The translations under genes and the position numbers were made by a program. A model generated the notes under the pieces. The model had not been told where the DNA came from and did not search any database. It saw only the letters and a program-made list of their open reading frames with translations. A stretch of 64,000 nucleotides of DNA from an uncultured Alphaproteobacteria bacterium (GTDB lineage: Bacteria; Pseudomonadota; Alphaproteobacteria; Rs-D84), in NCBI GenBank assembly GCA_947646585.1, contig CANSHD010000001.1, positions 377,210 to 441,209 of the forward strand. Direction: 5' to 3'. Shown here one piece after another: positions 19,028 to 28,005 of this stretch (the stretch's first letter is position 1; every line of letters starts with the position of its first letter).

Positions 19028-20395
19028 ATGAAAAAATTCACAAAAATCACTTCCTCCATCGGTCCGAAAAGCAGCAGCCCGGAAATGTTGGAAAAAATGA
19101 TTGCGGCGGGCGTAAATGTATGCCGCTTGAACTTCAGCCATGACGGCGGCGACGTCCAGGGTGCAAAAATCGACGCGGTTCGTGAAATTTCCGCGCGCAC
19201 CGGCAACCCGGTTGCGATTCTGGCCGACATGCAGGGCCCGAAACACCGTATCGGCAATTTTGAAACCGAAGACAAATTCCCGATTAAGCCGGGCCAGAAA
19301 TTCGTGTTCGATTCCGATCCGACGCCGGGTAATTCCAACCGTGTTCAGTTGCCGGATATGGACGTTATCCATTCTTTAAAGGCGGGCGACCGTATTTTGT
19401 TGAACGACGGCAAAATCGAAATGCAGGTTGAAAAGGTAAACGCCGACAGCATTGAGGCGATTGTTATCCGTGGTACGGAAATCTGGTCCCGCCGCGGCTT
19501 CAACCTGCCCGATACCGAGGTTGCGACATCCGTTCTGACCGCCAAAGACCGTGGCGACTTGGAATATGTTTTAACCAAGAATCCGGACTTCGTTGCGATT
19601 TCCTTTGTTCAGAAACCCGAAGACGTATTTGAAACACGTGAATTTATCAAGGCGCGTACATCGCACCCGGTAAAAATCATTGCTAAAATCGAACGTCCCC
19701 AGGCGGTTGAAAAAATCGAGGCCATCGTTGACGCGGCCGACGGCATTATGATTGCCCGCGGCGACCTGGCGGTAGAGGTTCCGTTTGAAAAAGTTCCGGC
19801 GATTTCCCGTCGTATCGTGCGTCTGTGCCGTGAACGTAACAAGCCGGTTATCATGGCGACCCAGATGCTGGGCTCCATGGTCAGCAGCGATTTCCCGACC
19901 CGTGCGGAAATTTCCGACATTGCGACCGCGGCGTATCTGCACGTTGACTCTACAATGACGTCCGAGGAAACAACCATCAGCGAAAATCCGCCGTTCGTTG
20001 TTGAAACAATGGCAAAGATTTTGGCGAATGCCGATATGGACTCAATCGAAAACGACCAGGATTGGTCCGATGTCGAAGACCTGGCGGAAAACGACTGGTC
20101 CCTGTCCGTTGCGGTTATGGCGGAATTGAACGACGCTGCGGCAATCGTTGTGTTTGCAAATGACACGACGGCTGCGACGGAAATTTCCTGCCGTCGTCCG
20201 AACATGCCGATTATCGCCGTATGCGACAAAGACTATGTCGCAAACCAGTTGGCGTTGTCGCGCGGCGTTCGTCCGATTTATGATGCGAAACTGTTCGCGT
20301 CGCACGATGCGGCCGCGGCGGCGTCTAAATGCGGCATCAACGGAACCCTGGTTTCCGTATGCGGCGAAAAGCGCATTGTCGCATTGGTAAAATAA
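19028..20395 (+). CDS. pyk: Pyruvate kinase
   Basis: MKKFTKITSSIGPKSSSPEMLEKMIAAGVNVCRLNFSHD...; MIARGDLAVEVP; MATQML. Confidence 0.96.
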   Translation: MKKFTKITSSIGPKSSSPEMLEKMIAAGVNVCRLNFSHDGGDVQGAKIDAVREISARTGNPVAILADMQGPKHRIGNFETEDKFPIKPGQKFVFDSDPTPGNSNRVQLPDMDVIHSLKAGDRILLNDGKIEMQVEKVNADSIEAIVIRGTEIWSRRGFNLPDTEVATSVLTAKDRGDLEYVLTKNPDFVAISFVQKPEDVFETREFIKARTSHPVKIIAKIERPQAVEKIEAIVDAADGIMIARGDLAVEVPFEKVPAISRRIVRLCRERNKPVIMATQMLGSMVSSDFPTRAEISDIATAAYLHVDSTMTSEETTISENPPFVVETMAKILANADMDSIENDQDWSDVEDLAENDWSLSVAVMAELNDAAAIVVFANDTTAATEISCRRPNMPIIAVCDKDYVANQLALSRGVRPIYDAKLFASHDAAAAASKCGINGTLVSVCGEKRIVALVK

Positions 20396-20467
20396 TCGCA
20401 AGATTTTTTCGGTTGTGATTATATCCGCCCTTGACCCAAAGGGCGGATTTTTTGTAGCATTCATAGC

Positions 20468-21586
20468 ATGAGGGTAAGATTTCATCATATTTTTGCATTG
20501 GCGATTGCGTTAATGCCGACCGTATCCGCGGCGGCGGGATATCGTGCGGCGATGGTTGCCGACATGGACACGGGCCGCGTTCTGTATTCTGAAAATGCAA
20601 ACGATTTGAACTACCCGGCCAGTTTAACAAAAATCATGACGCTGTATTTAACGTTCGACGCGTTGGAGCATGGGCGCCTGCACCTGGACGATTATCTGAT
20701 TGTGTCACAGTCTGCGGCCAATGCGTCGCCGGTAAAATTGGGTCTGGCCGCGGGCAGCAAGATAACGGTCGAAGATGCGATAAAGGCCGTCGCCGTCGTG
20801 TCGGCGAACGACGTCGCGCGCGTTCTGGCCGAAAATTTAAAGGGCGGGAAAGAGGGAAACTTTGCCTCGCTTATGACGCATGTCGCGGGTGAAATTGGAC
20901 TGCAGCGCACAAATTTCGAAAATTCGTCGGGTCTGCCGAATGATGACCATATGTCAACCGCGCGCGATATCGCGTTACTGTCAATGGCCGTGTACAAGCA
21001 TTTTCCGCAGTATTGGAAATATTTCGGCATAAAGACATGGACATACAACGGCAAGACTTATACAAACGGCAACCGTTTGCTGGGCTCGTATCCGGGATGT
21101 GACGGAATGAAAACCGGTTTTACGAACAAGTCGAAATATTCATTGGTCGCCACCGCAAAGCGTGACGGTCATCATTTGATGTCTGTGGTGCTGGGGGCGG
21201 AGAATAAGGATGTTCGCGCCGCCGTCGCAACCAATATGTTGAACAAAGGGTTTAATATGCTGGGCACCGGTGCTGCACCGGTTGTAAAGGCGACGCCGGT
21301 CGCGCCGCCTGCGTCCGCGTCCGCGGTGCAGTCGCCGGCCCCGAAAAAAAGTGCGCCCGTATATTCCGCCGGCGCCGCCGGTGTTCAGTTCGGTGCGTTT
21401 TCGTCCGACGCGGCGGCCCGTCAACAGGTTGCGCGCGTCAAACAGTCCGTGGGTGTGACGCCCGTAATTGAACCGACCGGTTCGGGCATGTATCGCGTGC
21501 GTGCAAACGGGCTGTCCGATGCGGCGGCGGCGGATTTAAAATCGCGTGCGTCGGCCGCTGGAATTGATTGCTATATTTTTCATTGA
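20468..21586 (+). CDS. D-alanyl-D-alanine carboxypeptidase with C-terminal SPOR domain
   Basis: YPASLTKIMTLYL (SxxK), VSANDVA (SxN), CDGMKTGFT (KTG); C-term SPOR-like VQFGAFSSDAAARQQVARV... Confidence 0.93.
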   Translation: MRVRFHHIFALAIALMPTVSAAAGYRAAMVADMDTGRVLYSENANDLNYPASLTKIMTLYLTFDALEHGRLHLDDYLIVSQSAANASPVKLGLAAGSKITVEDAIKAVAVVSANDVARVLAENLKGGKEGNFASLMTHVAGEIGLQRTNFENSSGLPNDDHMSTARDIALLSMAVYKHFPQYWKYFGIKTWTYNGKTYTNGNRLLGSYPGCDGMKTGFTNKSKYSLVATAKRDGHHLMSVVLGAENKDVRAAVATNMLNKGFNMLGTGAAPVVKATPVAPPASASAVQSPAPKKSAPVYSAGAAGVQFGAFSSDAAARQQVARVKQSVGVTPVIEPTGSGMYRVRANGLSDAAAADLKSRASAAGIDCYIFH

Positions 21587-21604
21587 TGTTATTATTGGGG
21601 CGTT

Positions 21605-22204
21605 ATGAACTCAAAGATAGAAAAGCTTATCAAACAATTTGCAAAGCTGCCGCGTGTCGGTGCCCGCGGGGGCCAGCGTATCGTGCTGTCCCTGCTGCAG
21701 GATAAAACAGGGCGCGCATCGGCATTGGCCGCGGCGTTGCAAGATGCGGCCGCATCAATTGCGCCGTGTCCGGTGTGCGGTGTGTTAACCGATTGCGATG
21801 CGGGCTCTTGCGAATTTTGCCGCGACGGTGCCCGCGCAAACGGCCAGTTGTGCGTTGTTCGCGACTTGGCGGACGTTTGGACATTGGAAAAGGCGTCCGT
21901 GTTCCGTGGCCGGTATCATATTATCGGCGGATTGTTGTCAGGCGCGGCCGGAACACTGCCGGACGATTTGAATATCGCGTCGCTGCCGGCGCGCATCGCA
22001 AATGAAAACATATCGGAAATAATTTTTGCACTGCCCAACACGGTTGAGGGGAAAACGACACAGCATTATGTTATGTCGGTTATCGGTGAGGCGGCGAATG
22101 TCGGATTTTCCGAATTGGCGTCGGGCGTTCCGCTGGGCGGCGATTTGGATTATATTGATGACGGTACATTGACACTGGCATTCGGGGGACGCAAGGCTTT
22201 ATGA
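21605..22204 (+). CDS. recR: Recombination protein RecR
   Basis: KLPRVGARGGQRIVLSLLQ; CPVCGVLTDCDAGSCEFC zinc finger; Toprim. Confidence 0.95.
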   Translation: MNSKIEKLIKQFAKLPRVGARGGQRIVLSLLQDKTGRASALAAALQDAAASIAPCPVCGVLTDCDAGSCEFCRDGARANGQLCVVRDLADVWTLEKASVFRGRYHIIGGLLSGAAGTLPDDLNIASLPARIANENISEIIFALPNTVEGKTTQHYVMSVIGEAANVGFSELASGVPLGGDLDYIDDGTLTLAFGGRKAL

Positions 22205-23028
22205 CGGACACAATCAATTCTTTGCCGCCTGTTGCGGTCATGATGCGCGATGCCGGACTGGAACCGAAAAAGCAATTCGGCCAGAATTTTTTGTTTGATT
22301 TGAATTTGACCGGTCGCATCGCGCGCAGCGTACCGGATATTGCGAACACCACCGTGATAGAGGTCGGACCCGGCCCCGCGGGATTAACGCGTGCATTGCT
22401 GGCCGCCGGTGCGCCGCGCGTCATCGCGATAGAGAAAGACACCGCCACGGAACCGATATTGTCGCGCGTATCCGCGGCATCCGGCGGGCGTCTGGATGTC
22501 ATTTACGGCGATGCGCTGAAAACGGATTTCGCCGCCATCGGTGTCGATGAATACGCCGTGTGCGCAAACCTGCCGTATAATGTTGGGACGGAATTGTTGA
22601 TTGGCTGGCTGCAGATGATTGCGGCGGGCGCAAAAATAAAATCCATGACCTTAATGTTTCAGCGCGAGGTGGCCCAGCGTATCGTCGCGCGCGTGGGTGA
22701 CATGCAGTATGGGCGCCTGGCGGTGCTGGCGTCGTTAATCGCCGATTGCCGCATATTGTTTGATGTTCCCAACACCGCATTTGTTCCAAAGCCAAAGGTT
22801 CAATCCGCCGTCGTCCAGATAATTCCAAACGACAACAAAATCGCGCGGATAAAAAATTTGGAAAATGTTGAAAAGGTAACGGCGCGCCTGTTCGGTATGC
22901 GCCGAAAAATGATACGCGGAATAATACCGGGCGTACCGTGGGAACGTTTTGGGTTAACCGGCACGGAACGTGCCGAGGAACTGCCGCCGGAAAAATTTCT
23001 GGAACTGGCTGAAAACATAATGCTATAA
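22201..23028 (+). CDS. rsmA: 16S rRNA (adenine1518/1519-N6)-dimethyltransferase
   Basis: KKQFGQNFLFDLNLTGRI...EVGPGPAGLTRALL...ANLPYNVGTELL. Confidence 0.95.
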   Translation: MTDTINSLPPVAVMMRDAGLEPKKQFGQNFLFDLNLTGRIARSVPDIANTTVIEVGPGPAGLTRALLAAGAPRVIAIEKDTATEPILSRVSAASGGRLDVIYGDALKTDFAAIGVDEYAVCANLPYNVGTELLIGWLQMIAAGAKIKSMTLMFQREVAQRIVARVGDMQYGRLAVLASLIADCRILFDVPNTAFVPKPKVQSAVVQIIPNDNKIARIKNLENVEKVTARLFGMRRKMIRGIIPGVPWERFGLTGTERAEELPPEKFLELAENIML

Positions 23029-23051
23029 TACATGGGTAAAGGGAGAGGGAA

Positions 23052-24755
23052 ATGTCATTATCCGTATTGATATTTTTTGCCATATTGTTTGGTCTGGTGT
23101 TCATGCTGCGTGCGGCGCGTATCGGAACGGTTGTCGCGTTTTTGTTCGCCGGCGTTCTGTCGGGGCCGTTTGTTTTGAATCTGTTCCAGTTGACCGACAC
23201 TTGGACGTTCCTCGGGGATTTGGGTATAATCTTTTTATGGTTTAATATCGGCCTGCAGATAAACATGAAACGCCTGTGGCAGATGAAACGCACCATATTC
23301 GGATTTGGTGCAGCCCAGGTCATGATGGTTGCCGTGATGCTGTTCCCGATACTGCATACACTTACGTCTTGGACAATAATGGGAACGATAATGGTTGCGC
23401 TGCTGCTGGCGATGTCCAGTACGTCCGAAGACCTGCAGCTGTTGGCCGACCGTGACGAATTAAACACAGACATGGGGCATCAGACGTTTTCAATTCTTTT
23501 GTTTCAGGATTTGCTGTCGATTCCGTTGCTGGCGATGCTGCCGGTGTTTGCGGGCCGCTCGTTTAATCTGGGGGCGACGGCGATTGATATTCTGGTTTTG
23601 TCCATCGGATTGATTTTGGGTGTCGTTGTTGTCGGGCGGTTGATATTAAACCCGCTGTTGCGCATGGTTGCCAAATTAAAAAGCAAAGAGGCCTTCCTGC
23701 TGGTCATCATGTTGACGATTGCCGTCTGGGCTGTCGCAATGGGGGCGCTGGGCCTGCCGGCGGGTCTGGGCGCGTTCTTGGCCGGTATGCTGATGTCTGA
23801 AACGATTTACCGTCACCAGATAAGCGCCGAAATTTCACCTTACTCCATGCTGTTCTTGGCGCTGTTCTTTGTATCGCTGGGAATGGGATTAAACCTGCCG
23901 TTTTTGATGGAGCGCTGGTACTGGATTTTAATCGGCCTGGGCGGCTTGATTGCAATAAAGTTTTTGGCAATATTCATTGTTGCGCGCGTGCGCGGCGTGC
24001 CGGATTATGACGCGACCAAGATTGCGCTTATCCTGGCCCAGGGCGGTGAATTCGGCCTGCTTATGTTGCAGACCATGAAGCAGGGCGGCATAAACGCAAT
24101 CCCTGCGCCGCACGAAGAAATCCTGGCGGCGATAATAATCCTGTCGATAATAATGACGCCGCTGTTGTTGGCCGTGTACGATTTCCTGCAGCGTCGGGGC
24201 AAACTGTTCCCCCAGCGCCACCCGCGCAAGATTACCGAGATGCAGTCGGACGTTGTCCCCCAGGTTATAATCTGCGGATTCGGGCGCGTCGGCCAGATTG
24301 TGGCGGAAATGCTGGCCGCTCAGAAAATCCCGTATGTCGCGCTTGATTTAAGCGTCAACGCCGTTATGGTCGGGCGCGAGGCCGGATATAACGTCGTGTA
24401 CGGAAATTCTACAACAGCGGATGTTCTGCGCAGTTTCGGATTGGCGCCAAAGAAAACGCGCGCGGTTGTTGTTGCGCTGGACAATGCGACGACGGCGCGT
24501 GAAACGGTGCTGACCATAAAATCGATTGCGCCGCGTGTAAAAATATTCGCACGCGCCCGCAATCTGGCGGATTCAAAATTGCTGTTGAAAGAGGGCGTGG
24601 CCGAAGCACTGCCCGAAACGATGGAATCCTCGTTCTCTTTGGGGTACGGCCTGTTGGAGCATCTGGGCGTTTCCGACGCACGGATAGATGCGCTGTTGGC
24701 CGATATGCGTGCAAATAATTACGAGAAACTAAACACAATATCCGAAGCGCGCTGA
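23052..24755 (+). CDS. Monovalent cation:proton antiporter (KefB/YbaL-like, CPA2) with TrkA-N domain
   Basis: 12-TM plus VVPQVIICGFGRVGQIVAEML Rossmann domain. Confidence 0.92.
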   Translation: MSLSVLIFFAILFGLVFMLRAARIGTVVAFLFAGVLSGPFVLNLFQLTDTWTFLGDLGIIFLWFNIGLQINMKRLWQMKRTIFGFGAAQVMMVAVMLFPILHTLTSWTIMGTIMVALLLAMSSTSEDLQLLADRDELNTDMGHQTFSILLFQDLLSIPLLAMLPVFAGRSFNLGATAIDILVLSIGLILGVVVVGRLILNPLLRMVAKLKSKEAFLLVIMLTIAVWAVAMGALGLPAGLGAFLAGMLMSETIYRHQISAEISPYSMLFLALFFVSLGMGLNLPFLMERWYWILIGLGGLIAIKFLAIFIVARVRGVPDYDATKIALILAQGGEFGLLMLQTMKQGGINAIPAPHEEILAAIIILSIIMTPLLLAVYDFLQRRGKLFPQRHPRKITEMQSDVVPQVIICGFGRVGQIVAEMLAAQKIPYVALDLSVNAVMVGREAGYNVVYGNSTTADVLRSFGLAPKKTRAVVVALDNATTARETVLTIKSIAPRVKIFARARNLADSKLLLKEGVAEALPETMESSFSLGYGLLEHLGVSDARIDALLADMRANNYEKLNTISEAR

Positions 24756-24835
24756 CAATCGCCCCAAACGGGGCGATTATTATTTGCTTTTGCGCGTGCG
24801 TGTGTTATATTTTCATCTGGTAAAAGGAAAGGTAT

Positions 24836-25366
24836 ATGAAAAATATGTTAAAGCTGTTGGCGGTTGTCGCCGGCGTAATCGTATTGGACCAGATATCCAA
24901 GGGATTTTTAATTTATCTTATCACGGGCGGCGTGCCATTGTCGGGCGCGGCGTGGGAAATCGTGCCGGTGCCGTATTTGATGGCCCATGTCACAAGCTTT
25001 TTTAACATTGTATTCACATGGAATCCGGGCGCGTCGTTTTCGTTGTTCCGCGCACTGGGCGAGGTGGCGCCCCTGCTTATAATAATCGCAACCGGCGCGA
25101 TAATCGGCTTTATCGGATACTATGCGCTGCGTCGCGCAAGCGCGGCCGAGCGGCTGCCGCTGGCCCTGATTCTGGGTGGTGCAATCGGCAATTTGATTGA
25201 CCGTGTGCGTTTCGGCGCAGTTGTGGATTTCTTGGATTTTCATATCGGTACGCTGCATTGGCCGGCCTTTAATGTCGCCGATATTTGCATTTGCGTGGGC
25301 GTCGCCCTATATATACTTAACTGGTTTATCGCGCGCCGCGGCGCCGCAACAAAAGGTGGTAAATAA
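24836..25366 (+). CDS. lspA: Lipoprotein signal peptidase (signal peptidase II)
   Basis: VLDQISKGFL; NIVFTWNPGASFS; GGAIGNLIDRVRFGAVVDFLDFH; FNVADICI. Confidence 0.95.
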   Translation: MKNMLKLLAVVAGVIVLDQISKGFLIYLITGGVPLSGAAWEIVPVPYLMAHVTSFFNIVFTWNPGASFSLFRALGEVAPLLIIIATGAIIGFIGYYALRRASAAERLPLALILGGAIGNLIDRVRFGAVVDFLDFHIGTLHWPAFNVADICICVGVALYILNWFIARRGAATKGGK

Positions 25367-25368
25367 TC

Positions 25369-26940
25369 ATGGTAAAATATTTGGATAACAAACCGTCCGG
25401 TTTTCGCCAGTGGAACGCTGCCCGTGACGGGGAAAACAAAAAATCCTGGCTGTCTTCGTTTTTATGGTGGTTTGCGATATTTGTCGCATGTTGGTGGTTA
25501 ATCGGCATATGGATGCGCCCGGCGGCGGACAAAAATGTCGCCACCACTGACGCGCCGGCGCCCATGGATATCTCGGCGGTGCCGGTATCGGAAATTTCCG
25601 CGGATAAAATAAAGTACGACGTTCAGGGGCTGCGCGTCTCGAACGTGTCGCTCAACGATTTCGTCGCAAATGCGGCGGGGGATGCGCGTGTTGTGCTGTT
25701 GCCCGCGGACCAGGGCGCATTTACAGAGGTCGGCCTGCTGTCCCAGAATACGATTGTTCCCGCCGCGAATACAAAATGGAATGTTGCGGGTGACGACATG
25801 GTTTGGCGCAACAGCGCCGGCGTTGAGTTTCGCCGCAACATTACGACCGACGGATATGTAATCACGCTGGCCGATACCGTTAAAAACAACAGCGCCGCCG
25901 CCGTCGCCGTCGCGCCGTATGCGCGCATGGTGCGTTCTGATGCGGACGCCGCGACGGCCGGTGTTTATACCGGGCCTATTGCATATGCAAACAATGACGT
26001 GGAACACGAAAGCTGGCGCGCGCTGAACAAGAAATCGTACGCATACACAACGACGAACGGTTTTGTCGGCTTTGCGGACCAGTATTGGGAAACGGTTGTC
26101 TCGGTTGACCGCCCGGACCAGACGATGCGCACGAAAAAAAGCGCTGACAAGTACGAGGCGGACACCGCCGCCGCCGCGGTCACGATTGCCCCGGGCGATA
26201 CGGCGACAATCGTCACGCACCTGTTTGCAGGCCCGCGCGACCAGTCCGTGTTGAACGGCGCCGCGCCGAAAATCGCCGGCATAAACAAGACCGTCGATTA
26301 CGGCTGGTTCTGGTTCTTGGCGCGCCCGATGCTGTGGCTGCTGAATGCGATACATTCGGTCGTGATGAATTACGGCATCGCAATTATCATTATGACGATA
26401 CTGCTGCGCCTGCTGATGTGGCCGTTGACGCGCAAGTCTTATACCTCAATGGTCGCCATGCAGAAAATGCAGCCTGAAATTGCGCGCATACAGAAACTGT
26501 ACGCCAATGACAAGGCGCGCATGCAAATGGAAATGATGCGCGTGTACCAGGCGAACAAGACGTCGCCCATGTCTGGATGCCTGCCGATGCTGCTACAGAT
26601 TCCGATATTCTTTGCATTGTACAAGGCGTTGCTGATATCGGTTCCGATGCGCGGCGCGCACTTCCTGTGGATACGCGATTTGGCGGCGATGGACCCGTAC
26701 TTTATCCTGCCCGTCTTAATGGGGGCGACCATGTGGCTGCAGTCATATTTGCAGACGCCGAAATCGGCCGGCGCGGGCAATGACGCCGTTGCGCAAAGCA
26801 TGCGAATGATGAAGTGGATGCCGGTTCTGTTCACAATATTGTTTGCGTGGATGCCGGCGGGCCTGGTCCTGTACTGGACGGTGTCCAATCTGTTCGGAAT
26901 AGGGCAGATGTGGCTGATAAAAAAGCGCAGTGCAAAATAA
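25369..26940 (+). CDS. yidC: Membrane protein insertase YidC
   Basis: Periplasmic domain plus YGIAIIIMTILLRLLMWPLTRKSYTSMVAMQKMQPEIARIQ. Confidence 0.95.
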   Translation: MVKYLDNKPSGFRQWNAARDGENKKSWLSSFLWWFAIFVACWWLIGIWMRPAADKNVATTDAPAPMDISAVPVSEISADKIKYDVQGLRVSNVSLNDFVANAAGDARVVLLPADQGAFTEVGLLSQNTIVPAANTKWNVAGDDMVWRNSAGVEFRRNITTDGYVITLADTVKNNSAAAVAVAPYARMVRSDADAATAGVYTGPIAYANNDVEHESWRALNKKSYAYTTTNGFVGFADQYWETVVSVDRPDQTMRTKKSADKYEADTAAAAVTIAPGDTATIVTHLFAGPRDQSVLNGAAPKIAGINKTVDYGWFWFLARPMLWLLNAIHSVVMNYGIAIIIMTILLRLLMWPLTRKSYTSMVAMQKMQPEIARIQKLYANDKARMQMEMMRVYQANKTSPMSGCLPMLLQIPIFFALYKALLISVPMRGAHFLWIRDLAAMDPYFILPVLMGATMWLQSYLQTPKSAGAGNDAVAQSMRMMKWMPVLFTILFAWMPAGLVLYWTVSNLFGIGQMWLIKKRSAK

Positions 26941-26972
26941 AACAAAAGGCCCCGCACGGGGCCTTTTTTATT
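26941..26972. terminator. Intrinsic terminator
   Basis: AAAAGGCCCCgcacGGGGCCTTTTTT. Confidence 0.8.
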
Positions 26973-27306
26973 TGTGCAAATGCATGTACAAACCGTCCGG
27001 TGTCAGCAGCCATGGCGCATGTATTCGCAATGCCCGCTTTGACAAATCGACGCATGTTAATGCGCCGTCGCATTCAAATCCGTTTGGCGCGTCGCACGGC
27101 ATATATACAAATCGCCATCCGGCCGCGCGCAATCGTCGAATACCGTGCATGTTGATATCTATTTTTGCAATGCGTCCCGGTGCGGTGAACTGATACATAA
27201 CCATGTTTCGACCCGCCGGAATGATTGGGGCGCAATGCTTGAATCTGCGGCATATTATACGCGGAAGAATTTTAGAGGTTTTCTCTGAAAATGCGATGAT
27301 TACCAT
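26968..27306 (-). CDS. Hypothetical protein
   Basis: 112 aa ORF between convergent terminator and next minus gene. Confidence 0.45.
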   Translation of the reverse strand: MVIIAFSEKTSKILPRIICRRFKHCAPIIPAGRNMVMYQFTAPGRIAKIDINMHGIRRLRAAGWRFVYMPCDAPNGFECDGALTCVDLSKRALRIHAPWLLTPDGLYMHLHK

Positions 27307-27339
27307 ATTTTGATACCTGTCTGTTGATGATAGTGTTTT

Positions 27340-27693
27340 TTATTCAATCCAGCCTCGTGCGCTCGCCTCTGATTCCAGAGTCTGCATCGCCGTGCGCCAC
27401 AGTGCGGCGGCTTTGTTTTCCGTCCATATATGCTGGTGCGGTGCGCGGCGCCGGTCGCCGAACTGTTTCATTACGCGCAGCTGCTCGTCGCTGATGCGGC
27501 CCGCCAGATACAGTTTTGTTATCAGCGTTTCGACATCGATAAGCTCGCATATGCGGCGCGATTGGTTTGCGCACATGCGGCAGTGAATGTATCCGGCCCG
27601 GATTGATTTTGAATACAAGAACCAGAACCACAGCTGCTCCGCATTTTGGAATTTCTCTGCGTTGATAAAGGTCTTTGCTGTTTGCGATGTCAT
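27340..27693 (-). CDS. Hypothetical protein
   Basis: 117 aa; SD AGGAGA upstream of ATG at 27693; MTSQTAKTFINAEKFQNAEQLWFWFLYSKSIRAGYIHCRMCANQ... Confidence 0.6.
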   Translation of the reverse strand: MTSQTAKTFINAEKFQNAEQLWFWFLYSKSIRAGYIHCRMCANQSRRICELIDVETLITKLYLAGRISDEQLRVMKQFGDRRRAPHQHIWTENKAAALWRTAMQTLESEASARGWIE

Positions 27694-28005
27694 ATGTTTT
27701 CTCCTTAGCTAGTATGACGGTGTTGCATTTGATATATAACTTAAGAATAGAATCCTGTGAATTATTACAACCAATGGTTGAACTGCGAATCGGAAATCTG
27801 ATTCGTTAAGCGTTTTTTAGATTCGATAAGCGAATCGCCGTAAATCACCGAATCGTGTGTTTTTATATCGGCGGCGCGCGCGCATAAAAAAAAGCGCGCC
27901 GAATGGCGCGCAAAAAAGCTGCGTGTTTAATTTTCATTTCTATAAATTCATCTTGCTCATCATCATTGTTTTTCATTTAAAATCCCCGCCGCAGCGGGGA
28001 TTGGT

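Noticed and set aside
21281-21360. Ala/Pro-rich linker in the D,D-carboxypeptidase as a repeat element
   Set aside because: Ordinary flexible linker before the SPOR domain
22499-23473. 324-aa minus-strand ORF over rsmA/antiporter
   Set aside because: Spans two real genes on the opposite strand; composition typical of antisense frame
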